From: an uncultured Roseburia sp.
GTDB taxonomy: Bacteria > Bacillota > Clostridia > Lachnospirales > Lachnospiraceae
Length of the DNA stretch: 42,942 nucleotides
Assembly (NCBI GenBank): GCA_947383215.1
Contig: CANDCP010000023.1
Location: 1 to 42,942 of the forward strand
Direction: 5' to 3'
Shown here piece after piece: positions 32,399 to 41,792 of this stretch (positions are counted from its first letter, which is position 1; each line of letters starts with the position of its first letter). A program made the position numbers and the translations under genes. A model generated the notes under the pieces. That model saw only the letters and a list, made by a program, of their open reading frames with translations. It made no database searches and was not told the origin of the DNA.

Positions 32399-33352
32399 AT
32401 GCCGGGTTTTGTAACACATTATCTGTTTGGAGTATCCGCCGTCAGACACGCGGACAATCATGATTTTCACACGCTGATCAAAAAACATCACACCGCATAC
32501 GGATTCGGTCTTCAGGGACCGGACCTGTTCTTCTACTATCTGCCCGGATTCCGGTTTTCGCCAAACCCGGGCTCTATCGCACATAAGCGCCATTCAAACG
32601 CCTTTTTCTCCGCCATGTTGAACAGCCTTGCGCTGTGCGCCGACAAAGACGATTATGAGACCACGCTCTGCTATATCTTGGGATTTCTCGGGCATTACAC
32701 GCTCGACACTACGTGCCACCCTTATATCTACGACAAAACAAACTATAAAGAAGACAGCGCCGCATATTTTGGAAAACACGTATATCTGGAAACGGATATC
32801 GACGCCCAAATGCTCTGGCGCCTCAGACGTATGCTGCCTTCGGATTTTCACCCGCAGCGTACGCTGCGCCTCTCCCACAAAGAGCGCCGCGCCATCGCGC
32901 GCTGTCTGCATTTCACATATAAAAATACCTTTCCCGATCTGCGCCTTGGATACGCGGATATGTACGCGGCCGTCCTTTTTATGCCCTTCGCTCTCTTGAT
33001 CCTGCACGACCCTCACGGAAAAAAGAAGGCTTTTGCAAGACGGCTGGAAAAACACATCCTTGGATACGCGTATGTCTCCCCTCTGATTTCATCCGACCGT
33101 ATACGCTTTACAAAAGATCCTCTGAATCTGCGGCATAAAAAATGGAAAAATCCATGGGACGCCTCGCGCGCCTCCACGGATTCATTTCCCGATTTATATT
33201 CCAAAGCAAGAGAACAGTATCTGCACCGCATTGATCTGTTAAAAAATATCATTGACCCGACAAAATTTCACAGAGAAAACCTGAATCAGTATCTGCGCCC
33301 GCTTATGCAGTCTCTCGCAAACTGCAGCTACAGCTCGGGACTGCCGCTATGA
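32399..33352 (+). CDS. Zinc-dependent phospholipase C family protein
   Basis: 317 residues. It starts MPGFVTHYLFG and carries the conserved histidine/aspartate set of the zinc-dependent PLC-like fold: GLQGPDLFFYYLPGF (about 39-53), AHKRHSNAFF (about 61-70), LGFLGHYTLDTTCHPYIYDKT (about 97-117, GH-x-x-x-D and H), and KHVYLETDID (about 125-134). No signal peptide is present, so it is probably cytoplasmic, unlike toxin PLCs; substrates are unknown. It converges with the MFS gene, overlapping by 6 nt. Confidence 0.85.
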   Translation: MPGFVTHYLFGVSAVRHADNHDFHTLIKKHHTAYGFGLQGPDLFFYYLPGFRFSPNPGSIAHKRHSNAFFSAMLNSLALCADKDDYETTLCYILGFLGHYTLDTTCHPYIYDKTNYKEDSAAYFGKHVYLETDIDAQMLWRLRRMLPSDFHPQRTLRLSHKERRAIARCLHFTYKNTFPDLRLGYADMYAAVLFMPFALLILHDPHGKKKAFARRLEKHILGYAYVSPLISSDRIRFTKDPLNLRHKKWKNPWDASRASTDSFPDLYSKAREQYLHRIDLLKNIIDPTKFHRENLNQYLRPLMQSLANCSYSSGLPL

Positions 33353-34804
33353 TTTCTGGAGAGCCTTTGCAATTTCTTTCATTTTCTTTTTGTCAAGCAC
33401 ATAAAACCTCATCGAAACAAGGGATAACAGCCAGCCGATCACCGGCGTTATACAGTACAGGAAAATGGTCGTCCATTTGAGCGTAGGCGTCAGGGTATCT
33501 CCAATCTGCGGAAACGCGCTGTTATAACCGATCAGCATCATAACAAGGCCCACAAACGCCGTTCCAAACGCCGCAAATACCTTATCCACAAATGAAAACA
33601 TCGCTCCCATCAGCCCGGGGACAAACCTGCCGCTCCGGTACTCCTCATAATCACAGCAGTCCGCAATCATCGGCACTACCATGTTATTCGTGATGGATTT
33701 GCATCCGTTTAACAGCACGTATATCACAATAAAAACAATCGAAATCAAGTTGAGGCTTTTAAAATGAAAGGTTATCGTATTCACATTTTCCTGGATTAAC
33801 ACAAACGCCATCATAATCTGAAATACAATTCCAAGCGCGGTAAACAACACAAGCGCCTTCTTTTGCCCCATCCTCTGCGCAAACCGGATTCCGACGCTTA
33901 CCACCAACAAGGTAGGGAGCGCCGTCACGACGCCGATCAGCCCTGAAATTCCGTAATCCTCCATCATAATTCCATAAAGCATAACGCCGACCGCCGTATG
34001 GCTGTACACGGTCGCCGCAAATTTATCGGTACACGCCGCGACAATCAGCATCCCAATCGGACGGTTATGCCGGATAATATCCCAGTAATCCCTCACCTTA
34101 ACCTTCTGCGCCCTTTTCGCAATATACACCGTGCTCTTATCTTTCTCCCATATTCCGATAACGGCGAGAACGGTGCTTGCCGCCGAAATCGCCACAACCC
34201 AGAAAAGATATTCAAAGTAGAGATTTATATTGGTAAATCCGCCGTACTTCGGCGCCAGATAATTTGCCACAAACAGCGCGCTCCCCCCGTACGCCGCCAT
34301 CGTAAAGACTGAATCAAAATACGTCGACAGCGGCCTCTGCTTCGGATTATTTGTAAGAACCGTCTGACCCGATTTACTCACAACCGTCTGAAAGGTGTAC
34401 CCGACGACAAAGAGCGCATAGATTAAAACAAAATACGGCACGCGCACCGCCCGCGGCAGCTGATGCGTCGTAACAAACAGCAGCATTGCGCTGACTGCCA
34501 TAATCACGTTCCCCACGATCATAAACGGCCTGAATTTTCCGAACCGCCCCTTGGTCTTATCGAGAAAAAAACCGACCAGCGGGTCGGTAACGCCGTCAAA
34601 TACGCTCAGCGCAGTCAACATTACAGACACAAGCATGACGCCGAACCCTGCCAATGAATTCGCATAGTAAGACACATAGCCCATCAGCGCCAGATATAAA
34701 TTTGTCGCCGCATTATTTAAAGAAAACAATCCAATCTGATAAAACTTCGCGTTATTGTACTGTACTTCTTTTTTACAATTCCGTTCCATAATCTTTACCG
34801 CCAT
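33347..34804 (-). CDS. GPH-family MFS transporter (glycoside-pentoside-hexuronide:cation symporter)
   Basis: 485 residues with 12 predicted membrane segments. The family signature loop between helices 2 and 3 is clear: FDGVTDPLVGFFLDKTKGRFGKFRPFM (about 69-95). A second conserved loop lies at DCCDYEEYRSGRFVPGLMGAMFSF (about 382-405). Members import sugars with Na+ or H+; substrate not predictable. It is the third gene of the NfeD-patatin-MFS unit, 21 nt after the patatin gene. An alternative ATG five codons downstream (MERNCKK) is possible. Confidence 0.88.
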   Translation of the reverse strand: MAVKIMERNCKKEVQYNNAKFYQIGLFSLNNAATNLYLALMGYVSYYANSLAGFGVMLVSVMLTALSVFDGVTDPLVGFFLDKTKGRFGKFRPFMIVGNVIMAVSAMLLFVTTHQLPRAVRVPYFVLIYALFVVGYTFQTVVSKSGQTVLTNNPKQRPLSTYFDSVFTMAAYGGSALFVANYLAPKYGGFTNINLYFEYLFWVVAISAASTVLAVIGIWEKDKSTVYIAKRAQKVKVRDYWDIIRHNRPIGMLIVAACTDKFAATVYSHTAVGVMLYGIMMEDYGISGLIGVVTALPTLLVVSVGIRFAQRMGQKKALVLFTALGIVFQIMMAFVLIQENVNTITFHFKSLNLISIVFIVIYVLLNGCKSITNNMVVPMIADCCDYEEYRSGRFVPGLMGAMFSFVDKVFAAFGTAFVGLVMMLIGYNSAFPQIGDTLTPTLKWTTIFLYCITPVIGWLLSLVSMRFYVLDKKKMKEIAKALQKS

Positions 34805-34825
34805 AATTCCTGTAAACAGCCAACT

Positions 34826-35677
34826 CTATGTGCTCAAATAACGCCTCAGCGCCTCCATCTGTTCTTTTGCCTTCAGATATCCCTGCTCATAAATCCGCTC
34901 CAGTACCGCCGGGTCATTCTCGGTTCTCCCCACGTTTTGTATATCATCCGGCGCAATGACAAAGACTTTTCCCTCCCGCTCAAGCCCAAGCAGCTCGCGC
35001 ATACATTCATTATACTTTGCCGGACGCTCCTTTAGCGCCTGTCCGACCTTCGGATACTTCTTATATAGAAGCGAGGAAATTTTTGCCGCCTGTTCGGCCT
35101 TCTTAACATAACCGCGCTCTCTTGTCAAAACGACGATGTTTTTGTCACATCCTTCTTTTATCGCCTGTTTATAGGGAATCGAATCTGCCAATCCTCCGTC
35201 GAGGTAGTACTTTTTCCCGATCTTAACAGGCGGGAATAAAACGGGAAGGGAGCAGCTTGCAACCACCACGTCGTAGCTTGTGTTATCCCGCGGAACCTCA
35301 AGGTATTCCGCTTTTCCCGTGCGAATATTTGTCACCACCGCCACAACCTTCCCGGGAAAGGCCGCAAACGCTTCATAATCGATCGGAAGAAGCCTGTTGG
35401 GAATCTCCCCAAATACGTATTCAATATTATAAAACGTTTTCTTTTCTTTGTTCAGAAGATGTCTTACTCCCTGATACTCCTTTCTCGCCATATATTCTCT
35501 GGCAAGCCTTAAATTTCTTCCCTTCTGCTTTGACAAATAAGACATTCCGTAGGCGATTCCCGCCGATACGCCGATAAAATAATCCGGCAGCAGTCCTTCC
35601 TCCAAAAATGCATCCGCCACGCCGCAGGAAAAAAGCGTTCTGCTCGCCCCGCCCTCAAATGTCATTCCAAGTTTCAT
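34826..35677 (-). CDS. Patatin-like phospholipase (YjjU type)
   Basis: 283 residues. The nucleophile elbow GVSAG (Ser38; DYFIGVSAGIAYGMSY) and oxyanion loop EGGASRTLFSCGV (about 8-20) are intact. The catalytic aspartate lies in YLDGGLADSIPYKQA (D-G-G, about 157-171). Patatin-like enzymes use this Ser-Asp dyad to release fatty acids from lipids. There is no signal peptide, so it acts on cytoplasmic or inner-leaflet substrates. It is 22 nt downstream of nfeD in the same direction; membrane lipid maintenance is a plausible shared theme. Confidence 0.9.
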   Translation of the reverse strand: MKLGMTFEGGASRTLFSCGVADAFLEEGLLPDYFIGVSAGIAYGMSYLSKQKGRNLRLAREYMARKEYQGVRHLLNKEKKTFYNIEYVFGEIPNRLLPIDYEAFAAFPGKVVAVVTNIRTGKAEYLEVPRDNTSYDVVVASCSLPVLFPPVKIGKKYYLDGGLADSIPYKQAIKEGCDKNIVVLTRERGYVKKAEQAAKISSLLYKKYPKVGQALKERPAKYNECMRELLGLEREGKVFVIAPDDIQNVGRTENDPAVLERIYEQGYLKAKEQMEALRRYLST

Positions 35678-35699
35678 TCCGCCGTCCCTCGTCTATCAT

Positions 35700-36131
35700 T
35701 TATTGCTTTACGCGTCTGACAATCAGTTTCACACCGGAAACGGCGACCACCTCGGCCATGGAATCCGCCGGGATAACGACGCCTTCCTTCTCGCTTCTCG
35801 CCGTCCACTCCAGGCCGTTCAATACCGCCGTTCCACGCTCGGCCTGATTATCAACCGTTTCCGTAATTCGAACTCTCTTGCCGATCGCCTCCTCATAGTT
35901 CGTCTTCACACGCCTCGGATTGATATATTTTACCGCCCACGGCCTTGTAAATACCAGCAATACTACCGATATCACGAAAAACAGCGCAATCTGCCAAAAC
36001 TCATTCAATCCCAGTCCGCATGCGATCAACGCTGCAAACGCGCCCCCCGCAAACCAGATTGTCGTCAGACCCACCGTAATAATTTCAATAATCAAAAACG
36101 CAATGATCAGTCCAATCCAAAATATTACCAT
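35700..36131 (-). CDS. NfeD family membrane protein
   Basis: About 143 residues from the ATG at 36131 (MVIFWIGLIIAF), with GGAGG five nt upstream; longer frames lack a ribosome site. Four membrane segments occupy about 1-75 (FLIIEIITVGLTTIWFAGGAFAA, FWQIALFFVISVVLLVFTRPW). They are followed by a small OB-fold domain (about 82-143: GKRVRITETVDNQAERGTAVLNG, VVAVSGVKLIVR). NfeD proteins partner with flotillin/stomatin proteins in membrane microdomains; no flotillin gene is in the window. Its promoter has an extended -10 (36202-36210). Confidence 0.9.
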   Translation of the reverse strand: MVIFWIGLIIAFLIIEIITVGLTTIWFAGGAFAALIACGLGLNEFWQIALFFVISVVLLVFTRPWAVKYINPRRVKTNYEEAIGKRVRITETVDNQAERGTAVLNGLEWTARSEKEGVVIPADSMAEVVAVSGVKLIVRRVKQ

Positions 36132-36201
36132 AATTACCTCCATTTCCCGCCTTCCCGTCTCTCCATTCAAACGGGTGCGCATCGGGCATTCGTCTCTATA
36201 T

Positions 36202-36210
36202 ATTATACCA
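36202..36210 (-). promoter_or_regulatory. Extended -10 promoter of the nfeD-patatin-MFS unit
   Basis: On the minus strand, TGGTATAAT (TG dinucleotide plus perfect TATAAT at 36202-36207), about 70 nt before the NfeD start. No convincing -35 box. Confidence 0.6.
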
Positions 36211-36237
36211 GACTTTTTCTATAATAAAAATGATTTC

Positions 36238-36717
36238 CTACGGTTCTTCCTGTATTTTCTTTAAAATATTCTCATGCATCTTCTCAAGCAGGCGCTTCAG
36301 CGTCGCAATTTCCTCCTCGCTCATTCCCTCTACCAAAAGCTTCTCGGTCATACAAATGTTTTTCAGCGCATACCGGTGTATCTCAATCGACTTATCCGTA
36401 AGAAATATTTTTTTTAATCTGCCGTCATGCTCCACACTGCGGCGTACAATCAGCCCTCTTTTCTCCATCAGCTGCAGCATATTCGTCGCGGTCGCGCGCG
36501 AAATATCAAACGCCTCCTCAATGTCTCTCTGATAAGTATCCGTCTCCTGCCTCTCATACAAAAAACCGATCACCCATGCCTGGGTTCTGGTCAAATCCCG
36601 GTTTATCCGTTTCATATAGCGATCTACATGCGCCCCCATCATATTGTGGATCGTCCTAATCTCGTAGCCAATCCTGTTCTCCTCTTTCAAATCCCGACGC
36701 CCGCCGTTTCCATCCAT
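36238..36717 (-). CDS. MarR family transcriptional regulator
   Basis: 159 residues. A winged helix-turn-helix is evident: TYQRDIEEAFDISRATATNMLQLMEKRGLIVRRSVEHDGRLKKIFLTDKS (about 58-107), including the wing aspartate-Gly-Arg typical of MarR. Helical dimerisation segments flank it. It is divergent from a two-gene ABC exporter, with a palindrome over the exporter's start point, so it most likely represses the exporter and responds to one of its substrates. AGGGGTG lies just upstream of the ATG. Confidence 0.9.
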   Translation of the reverse strand: MDGNGGRRDLKEENRIGYEIRTIHNMMGAHVDRYMKRINRDLTRTQAWVIGFLYERQETDTYQRDIEEAFDISRATATNMLQLMEKRGLIVRRSVEHDGRLKKIFLTDKSIEIHRYALKNICMTEKLLVEGMSEEEIATLKRLLEKMHENILKKIQEEP

Positions 36718-36774
36718 ACTTACACCCCTAAAGAAATTTCACACTTTTTTAACCTGAACTTTACAAAAATCTTA

Positions 36775-36803
36775 TTGACAATTATTTTTAATCGTACTAT
36801 ATT
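36775..36803 (+). promoter_or_regulatory. Promoter of the ABC exporter operon
   Basis: TTGACA (36775-36780), exactly 17 nt, TATATT (36798-36803). The likely start point falls in the palindrome immediately downstream. Confidence 0.8.
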
Positions 36804-36819
36804 TGTTAGTACACTAACA
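36804..36819. promoter_or_regulatory. Candidate MarR operator
   Basis: TGTTAGT-AC-ACTAACA: a perfect 7-2-7 inverted repeat, abutting the -10 box and covering +1 of the exporter promoter. Its size and position are typical for MarR-family repressors. Confidence 0.65.
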
Positions 36820-36878
36820 TATTTTTCACAAAATAGCAATTCATAATCAAAATTTTTTAAGGAGGAAGTGATGATCTT

Positions 36879-38627
36879 ATGTTAAAAACTTTAGGCTCCC
36901 AAATCAAAGAATACCGGCGCGATTCACTCCTTACCCCCGCGTTCATGATTCTGGAGGTAATCATGGAGACAATCATTCCGTTTTTAATGGCTTCCATCAT
37001 TGATAACGGCGTAAATACCGGCGATATCAGCCATATTTACCTCACCGGCGGCCTTATGGTCGTCACCGCCGCATTTTCACTATTTGCCGGCGTTATGGGA
37101 GGCAAATACGGCGCGCGCGCCTCCTGCGGATTTGCAAGAAATCTGAGAAAAGCCATGTTTGAAAATATTCAGACCTTTTCTTTTTCCAACATTGACAAAT
37201 ACAGCACCGCCGGACTGGTCACGCGTATGACGACGGATGTGACCAACCTGCAAAACGCCTATCAGATGATTCTTCGTATGTGTACGCGAGCGCCGGCAAG
37301 TTTAATCTGCGCCATGTGCATGGCATTTTTTATCAGTCCGCGGCTGGCCAGCATTTACCTGATCGCAGTTATTTTACTCGGCATCGTTCTGATGCTTATT
37401 GTCAGCCGCGCCATGAAGTATTTCAATCAGGTGTTTCCAAAGTATGACGACTTAAACGCAAGCGTCCAGGAAAACGTTTCCGCTATCCGCGTCGTGAAAG
37501 CATACGTGCGGGAGGAACATGAGACCTCAAAATTTAAAAAGGCAAGCGAAAACATTTACCGGATGTTTCTCAAGGCTGAAAATGTCGTCGCGCTCAACTC
37601 CCCTGTCATGCAGATTACCGTTTACTCGTGTATTCTTATAATCAGCTGGATCGGCGCGAAAATGATTGTGGGTTCTACGCTGCGCACCGGACAGTTAATG
37701 AGTCTTCTTACTTATTGTATGAATATTCTCATGAGCCTGATGATGCTCTCTATGATATTTGTTATGATCACTATGAGTATCGCAAGCGCGCAGCGTATCA
37801 CGGAAGTTCTAAACGAGCAGAGCGACCTTGCCAATCCCGAAAAACCGGACTTCGATGTTTTAAACGGCGAGATTGTTTTCGACCACGTTTCCTTTTCTTA
37901 TAAAAAGGACGCTTCCGCCCCGGTGCTCTCCGACATTAACTTAACGATACGCTCCGGCGAGACGATCGGAATTTTGGGCGGAACCGGAAGCTCCAAATCC
38001 AGTCTCGTAAATTTGATCAGCCGCCTCTATGACGTCACAGAGGGCGCCGTTTACGTCGGAGGAAAAGACGTGCGCTCTTATGATATGGAAACGCTCCGCA
38101 ACAAAGTTGCCGTCGTCTTGCAGAATAATATTCTTTTTTCCGGCACGATTTTAGAAAATCTGCGCTGGGGAAACAAAGACGCGAGCGAAGAGGAATGCAT
38201 CCGCGCCTGCAAGCTTGCCTGCGCCGACGAATTTATCCGGAATTTCCCGGACAAATATAACACCCATATCGAGCAGGGCGGAACAAATGTTTCCGGTGGC
38301 CAGAAACAGCGGCTTTGCATTGCCAGAGCCCTGTTAAAGGATCCGAAAATCTTAATTCTGGACGATTCGACAAGCGCCGTCGACACTGCCACGGACGCCA
38401 AAATCAGAAGCGCGTTTGCGAATGAAATACCGGATACGACAAAATTAATTATTGCACAGCGAATTTCCAGTATTCAAAACGCCGACAAAATTATTGTCTT
38501 AGACGACGGCAAGGTAAACGGCTTCGGAACCCACGAGGAACTGCTCGCCTCCAACGAAATTTACCGGGATGTCTACGATTCCCAGATGGGCGGCGGCGGC
38601 GATTTTGATGAAAAAGGAGGTGCTTAA
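36879..38627 (+). CDS. ABC exporter subunit 1 (degenerate ATP site)
   Basis: 582 residues: six membrane helices (about 15-310) plus one nucleotide-binding domain. Walker A is GGTGSSKSS (about 366-374) and the signature is VSGGQKQR. Walker B is ILILDDSTSAVD (about 490), where the catalytic Glu is Asp, and the switch histidine is Gln (IIAQRISS, about 523). Those two changes mark the degenerate half of heterodimeric multidrug exporters such as BmrCD, LmrCD and TM287/288. It pairs with the next gene, one nt downstream. The AAGGAGG site is unusually far (13 nt) from the ATG. Confidence 0.92.
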   Translation: MLKTLGSQIKEYRRDSLLTPAFMILEVIMETIIPFLMASIIDNGVNTGDISHIYLTGGLMVVTAAFSLFAGVMGGKYGARASCGFARNLRKAMFENIQTFSFSNIDKYSTAGLVTRMTTDVTNLQNAYQMILRMCTRAPASLICAMCMAFFISPRLASIYLIAVILLGIVLMLIVSRAMKYFNQVFPKYDDLNASVQENVSAIRVVKAYVREEHETSKFKKASENIYRMFLKAENVVALNSPVMQITVYSCILIISWIGAKMIVGSTLRTGQLMSLLTYCMNILMSLMMLSMIFVMITMSIASAQRITEVLNEQSDLANPEKPDFDVLNGEIVFDHVSFSYKKDASAPVLSDINLTIRSGETIGILGGTGSSKSSLVNLISRLYDVTEGAVYVGGKDVRSYDMETLRNKVAVVLQNNILFSGTILENLRWGNKDASEEECIRACKLACADEFIRNFPDKYNTHIEQGGTNVSGGQKQRLCIARALLKDPKILILDDSTSAVDTATDAKIRSAFANEIPDTTKLIIAQRISSIQNADKIIVLDDGKVNGFGTHEELLASNEIYRDVYDSQMGGGGDFDEKGGA

Positions 38628-38628
38628 T

Positions 38629-40530
38629 ATGCCGGGACCAATGCATAAACGCCAGGGCGGAAAGCGGCCGGAGAATCCAATGAAACTGTTAAAGCGCCTG
38701 ATGGCGTACATCTGCCGGGGCTACACCGTCCACTGTATACTCGTTGTTCTGTGTATTTTTATCAGCGTGATCGCCAATGTGCAGGGAACTCTGTTTATGA
38801 AAACCCTGATCGACGATTACATACAACCCCTGCTGTTGTCCGCCTCTCCCGACTTTGGCCCGCTTGCCTCTGCAATCGGAAGGGTCGCCGTTTTCTATGC
38901 CATAGGCGCCGCGGCGGCATATGCCTACACGCGAATCATGGTCTATGTCACACAGGGAACGCTGAACCGCCTTAGAATCGATTTATTTTCACATATGGAA
39001 AAGCTTCCCATCCGATATTTTGACACGCACGCGCACGGCGATATTATGTCAAACTATACAAACGACATCGATACGCTGCGTCAGATGATCAGCCAAAGTA
39101 TTCCGCAGCTTTTGTCCAGCGCAATTACGGTTGTCAGCGTATTCGTCTCCATGCTGTTTTTAAACGTACCGCTGACGGTTTTAACGATCGCCATGGTTTT
39201 CGTTATGCTCTATACGACCAAAACGCTCGCAGGCAAAAGCGGAGCCTATTTTATGGCGCAGCAGCGCGATATCGGCGCCGTAAACGGCTTCATTGAGGAA
39301 ATGATGAACGGGCAGAAAGTAGTCAAGGTCTTCTGCCACGAGGAAGAGAGCATCGAACAATTCAACGCGCTCAACGACCAGTTATTTGACAGCGCATACA
39401 ATGCAAATAAATTTGCCAATATCTTAATGCCGGTCAACGCGCAGATCGGAAATATCAGCTATGTGCTCTGCGCCATTGCCGGCGGCATCCTCGCTTTAAA
39501 CGGCATAGGCGGTTTTACGCTGGGAGGCCTCGCAAGCTTTCTGACTTTTAACAAAAGCTTCAATATGCCGATTAATCAGGTCAGCCAGCAGTTAAACGCT
39601 ATTATTATGGCGCTCGCAGGCTCCGAAAGGATCTTTCGTATGCTGGATGAAGAGACGGAGACTGACGACGGCTATGTAACGCTGGTCAACGCCCAAAGAG
39701 AAAACGGCAAACTCACCGAGACCACCAAACGCACCGGACTGTGGGCATGGAAGCATACGCACCAGGCCGACGGCAGCGTCGATTATGTGGCGCTGACCGG
39801 AGACGTCGTTTTTGACGATGTTGATTTCGGCTATACCGATGAAAAAACCGTTCTTCACAACGTGGAGCTCTTTGCCACGCCGGGACAGAAAATTGCTTTT
39901 GTCGGTTCTACCGGCGCCGGAAAAACAACGATCACAAACCTGATAAACCGTTTCTATGATATCCAGGACGGAAAAATCCGCTATGACGGCATCAATATCA
40001 ATAAAATTAAAAAGGCGGATCTGCGCCACTCTCTCGGCATCGTACTCCAGGATACACATCTGTTTACGAATACAGTCAGGGAAAACATCCGTTACGGAAA
40101 ACTGGATGCGACGGACGACGAAGTCATCGCAGCGGCAAAACTCGCCAATGCAGATTCCTTTATCCGCCACCTTCCAAACGGCTACGACACCGTTCTCTCG
40201 GGAGACGGAGCCAACTTAAGCCAGGGACAACGCCAGCTTCTCGCAATTGCAAGAGCCGCGATCGCCGACCCTCCGGTGCTGATTCTTGATGAGGCAACCA
40301 GCTCTATTGACACGCGCACGGAGCGCATTGTGCAGGATGGAATGGACAAATTGATGAAAGGCCGCACGACATTCGTAATCGCCCACCGGCTTTCTACGGT
40401 TAAAAACAGCGACTGCATTATCGTCCTGGAACAGGGACGGGTCATTGAGCGAGGCAACCACGAACAGCTTCTTGAAAAGAAAGGAAAATACTATCAGCTG
40501 TATACCGGCAACTTTGCTGAGGAAGCATAA
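38629..40530 (+). CDS. ABC exporter subunit 2 (canonical ATP site residues)
   Basis: 633 residues from the ATG at 38629 (MPGPMHKRQGG), preceded by AAAGGAGGTG; the earlier in-frame ATG inside subunit 1 is a shadow. Six membrane helices (about 32-330) come first. A linker of about 45 residues rich in polar groups (LTETTKRTGLWAWKHTHQ) lies before the ATPase domain, as in the longer partner of such heterodimers. The ATPase has Walker A STGAGKTT (about 426), signature LSQGQRQ, complete Walker B LILDEATSSID (about 550) and switch IAHRLST. It supplies the catalytic residues of the heterodimer. Substrate unknown; multidrug or peptide export likely. Confidence 0.93.
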   Translation: MPGPMHKRQGGKRPENPMKLLKRLMAYICRGYTVHCILVVLCIFISVIANVQGTLFMKTLIDDYIQPLLLSASPDFGPLASAIGRVAVFYAIGAAAAYAYTRIMVYVTQGTLNRLRIDLFSHMEKLPIRYFDTHAHGDIMSNYTNDIDTLRQMISQSIPQLLSSAITVVSVFVSMLFLNVPLTVLTIAMVFVMLYTTKTLAGKSGAYFMAQQRDIGAVNGFIEEMMNGQKVVKVFCHEEESIEQFNALNDQLFDSAYNANKFANILMPVNAQIGNISYVLCAIAGGILALNGIGGFTLGGLASFLTFNKSFNMPINQVSQQLNAIIMALAGSERIFRMLDEETETDDGYVTLVNAQRENGKLTETTKRTGLWAWKHTHQADGSVDYVALTGDVVFDDVDFGYTDEKTVLHNVELFATPGQKIAFVGSTGAGKTTITNLINRFYDIQDGKIRYDGININKIKKADLRHSLGIVLQDTHLFTNTVRENIRYGKLDATDDEVIAAAKLANADSFIRHLPNGYDTVLSGDGANLSQGQRQLLAIARAAIADPPVLILDEATSSIDTRTERIVQDGMDKLMKGRTTFVIAHRLSTVKNSDCIIVLEQGRVIERGNHEQLLEKKGKYYQLYTGNFAEEA

Positions 40531-40543
40531 AAGAACTATTCTC

Positions 40544-40571
40544 AATAAGCTCGCCTTCCGGCGAGCTTATT
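40544..40571. terminator. Terminator after the ABC exporter operon
   Basis: AATAAGCTCGCC (40544-40555) and GGCGAGCTTATT (40560-40571) form a perfect 12-bp stem with a TTCC loop, 13 nt after the stop; a TTATTATTTTTTT stretch follows on the plus strand. It may also work for the convergent gene. Confidence 0.88.
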
Positions 40572-40672
40572 CCTCTTATTATTTTTTTCTGACTGACAAT
40601 AGAACCATTTATCAGCCCCTGAATCACAATGCCAAATCCCCTCTTAAAATATGGTACTCTGCCATCCGCATT

Positions 40673-41761
40673 TTACTTACATACAACCGTCTTCGCTTTA
40701 CTCCACTTTCCATAGATCGGCTGCGGCTTTCCCATCCCGTGATTGTATTTTATTGGAACATTTTTGTAATACCGCACGCGCACATAGTATCTCTTTCCTG
40801 ATTCCAGGTTCTTCACGGTCTGTTTCGTTTCTTTTGTATTCACTGTCTGCACATTTGTCTTAAATTTCTTATCTGTCGACACCTGGAGCTGATATCTTCC
40901 TGCGGCTGTATTTTTCTTTGCGATTGCCTGAATCTGGCCTGCTTTTTTGCTCTTCGCCTCTTTTAAAACGCCTTTTTGCGGCGTTACGGTAAATGCAATA
41001 CAGTTGTCTCCCCAGAAATAGAGCATAGTATTACGATTTATCAGAAATCCTTCATTGCAGATCAGATAGCGCCCCACCTTCCGCAGCGTTTTTACCTCCT
41101 CTCCTGTTTTTCTGTCAATCACACAATCAAACTTAACGCGGGATCCATCAAAATTATATTTTCCTTTTCCTGTTACCCTGACTTTTGGCAGTTTTATCTT
41201 TTTACCCGTATACACTGTGCTTGCCTTTTTTAATGATAAATATGGATGTAATATTTGTACACGTCCCATAATGTGGAATCGAATCTCCGGCGTCTTCTCC
41301 GAAAACTGTTCCTGATCTGCTTCGACTTTTACATAGTATGTCCCAGGCTCCAAATTCTCATGTTCCGCAACGCAATAGGCATCATCATTCCATATCAATG
41401 TCATTATAGGACTGTACTCATCATACGTAAATCCCAAATTTTCACCGCGAAGCGGCCACGCTGTCAATACCTGTCCCCGGCTGTCCAAAAGGCTCACTTC
41501 TCCCTTGGCATCTGAGTTGACGTTAAAATCAAAATGGGACATTTTCTTGACGGTAAATTTATAGTATCTCACATTTTTCTCCGCCGTGAAGTTATCGTCA
41601 TATAACTTAAAATTTTTTAATTTGCACGCCGTTTCCATTGTCGTATTTAACGATTCTATTTTCACTTCCTGATCTTGCGTCTCTGCCGCACAGATTCCCT
41701 GTACAAGTGACGTTGTCATAATACAAAGCGCACAAACTATTCCGATCGTTCCTTTTTTCAA
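40673..41761 (-). CDS. Secreted PPC-like/fibronectin-III-like protein, paralog 1
   Basis: 362 residues from a TTG start at 41761, with GAGGAG 8 nt upstream; the same start context is preserved in the paralog. A signal peptide (KKGTIGIVCALCIMTTSLVQ, cleavage near CAAE) is followed by a beta-rich domain (about 30-165). That domain has features of bacterial pre-peptidase C-terminal domains: VRYYKFTVKKMSHFDFNV, LEPGTYYVKVEADQ. A middle region (about 170-270) leads to a C-terminal fibronectin-III-like module (about 280-362: AGRYQLQVSTDKKF, TVKNLESGKRYYVRVRYYK). Ligand and role unknown; probably a cell-surface or secreted binding protein. Its 3' DNA is nearly identical to that of paralog 2. Confidence 0.75.
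   Translation of the reverse strand: MKKGTIGIVCALCIMTTSLVQGICAAETQDQEVKIESLNTTMETACKLKNFKLYDDNFTAEKNVRYYKFTVKKMSHFDFNVNSDAKGEVSLLDSRGQVLTAWPLRGENLGFTYDEYSPIMTLIWNDDAYCVAEHENLEPGTYYVKVEADQEQFSEKTPEIRFHIMGRVQILHPYLSLKKASTVYTGKKIKLPKVRVTGKGKYNFDGSRVKFDCVIDRKTGEEVKTLRKVGRYLICNEGFLINRNTMLYFWGDNCIAFTVTPQKGVLKEAKSKKAGQIQAIAKKNTAAGRYQLQVSTDKKFKTNVQTVNTKETKQTVKNLESGKRYYVRVRYYKNVPIKYNHGMGKPQPIYGKWSKAKTVVCK
40744..41003 (-). repeat. 260-bp perfect direct repeat, copy 1
   Basis: Identical base for base to 41888-42147 (offset 1144). It covers most of the fibronectin-III-like coding part of paralog 1. Flanking coding sequence on both sides carries differences. Confidence 0.95.
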
Positions 41762-41792
41762 TCCCTTATCTCCTCTTTTTCCGTAAAACGGC
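41738..41792 (-). repeat. 55-bp direct repeat, copy 1 (start region and leader)
   Basis: Identical to 42888-42942, covering the ribosome site, TTG start and first codons of each paralog. The second copy runs to the window edge, so its full length is not visible. Confidence 0.93.

Noticed and set aside
36238-40530. MarR plus ABC exporter as a bacteriocin or RiPP export cluster
   Set aside because: No precursor peptide, no peptidase C39 domain on the exporter and no modification enzyme beside it; a drug-type exporter is the simpler reading.
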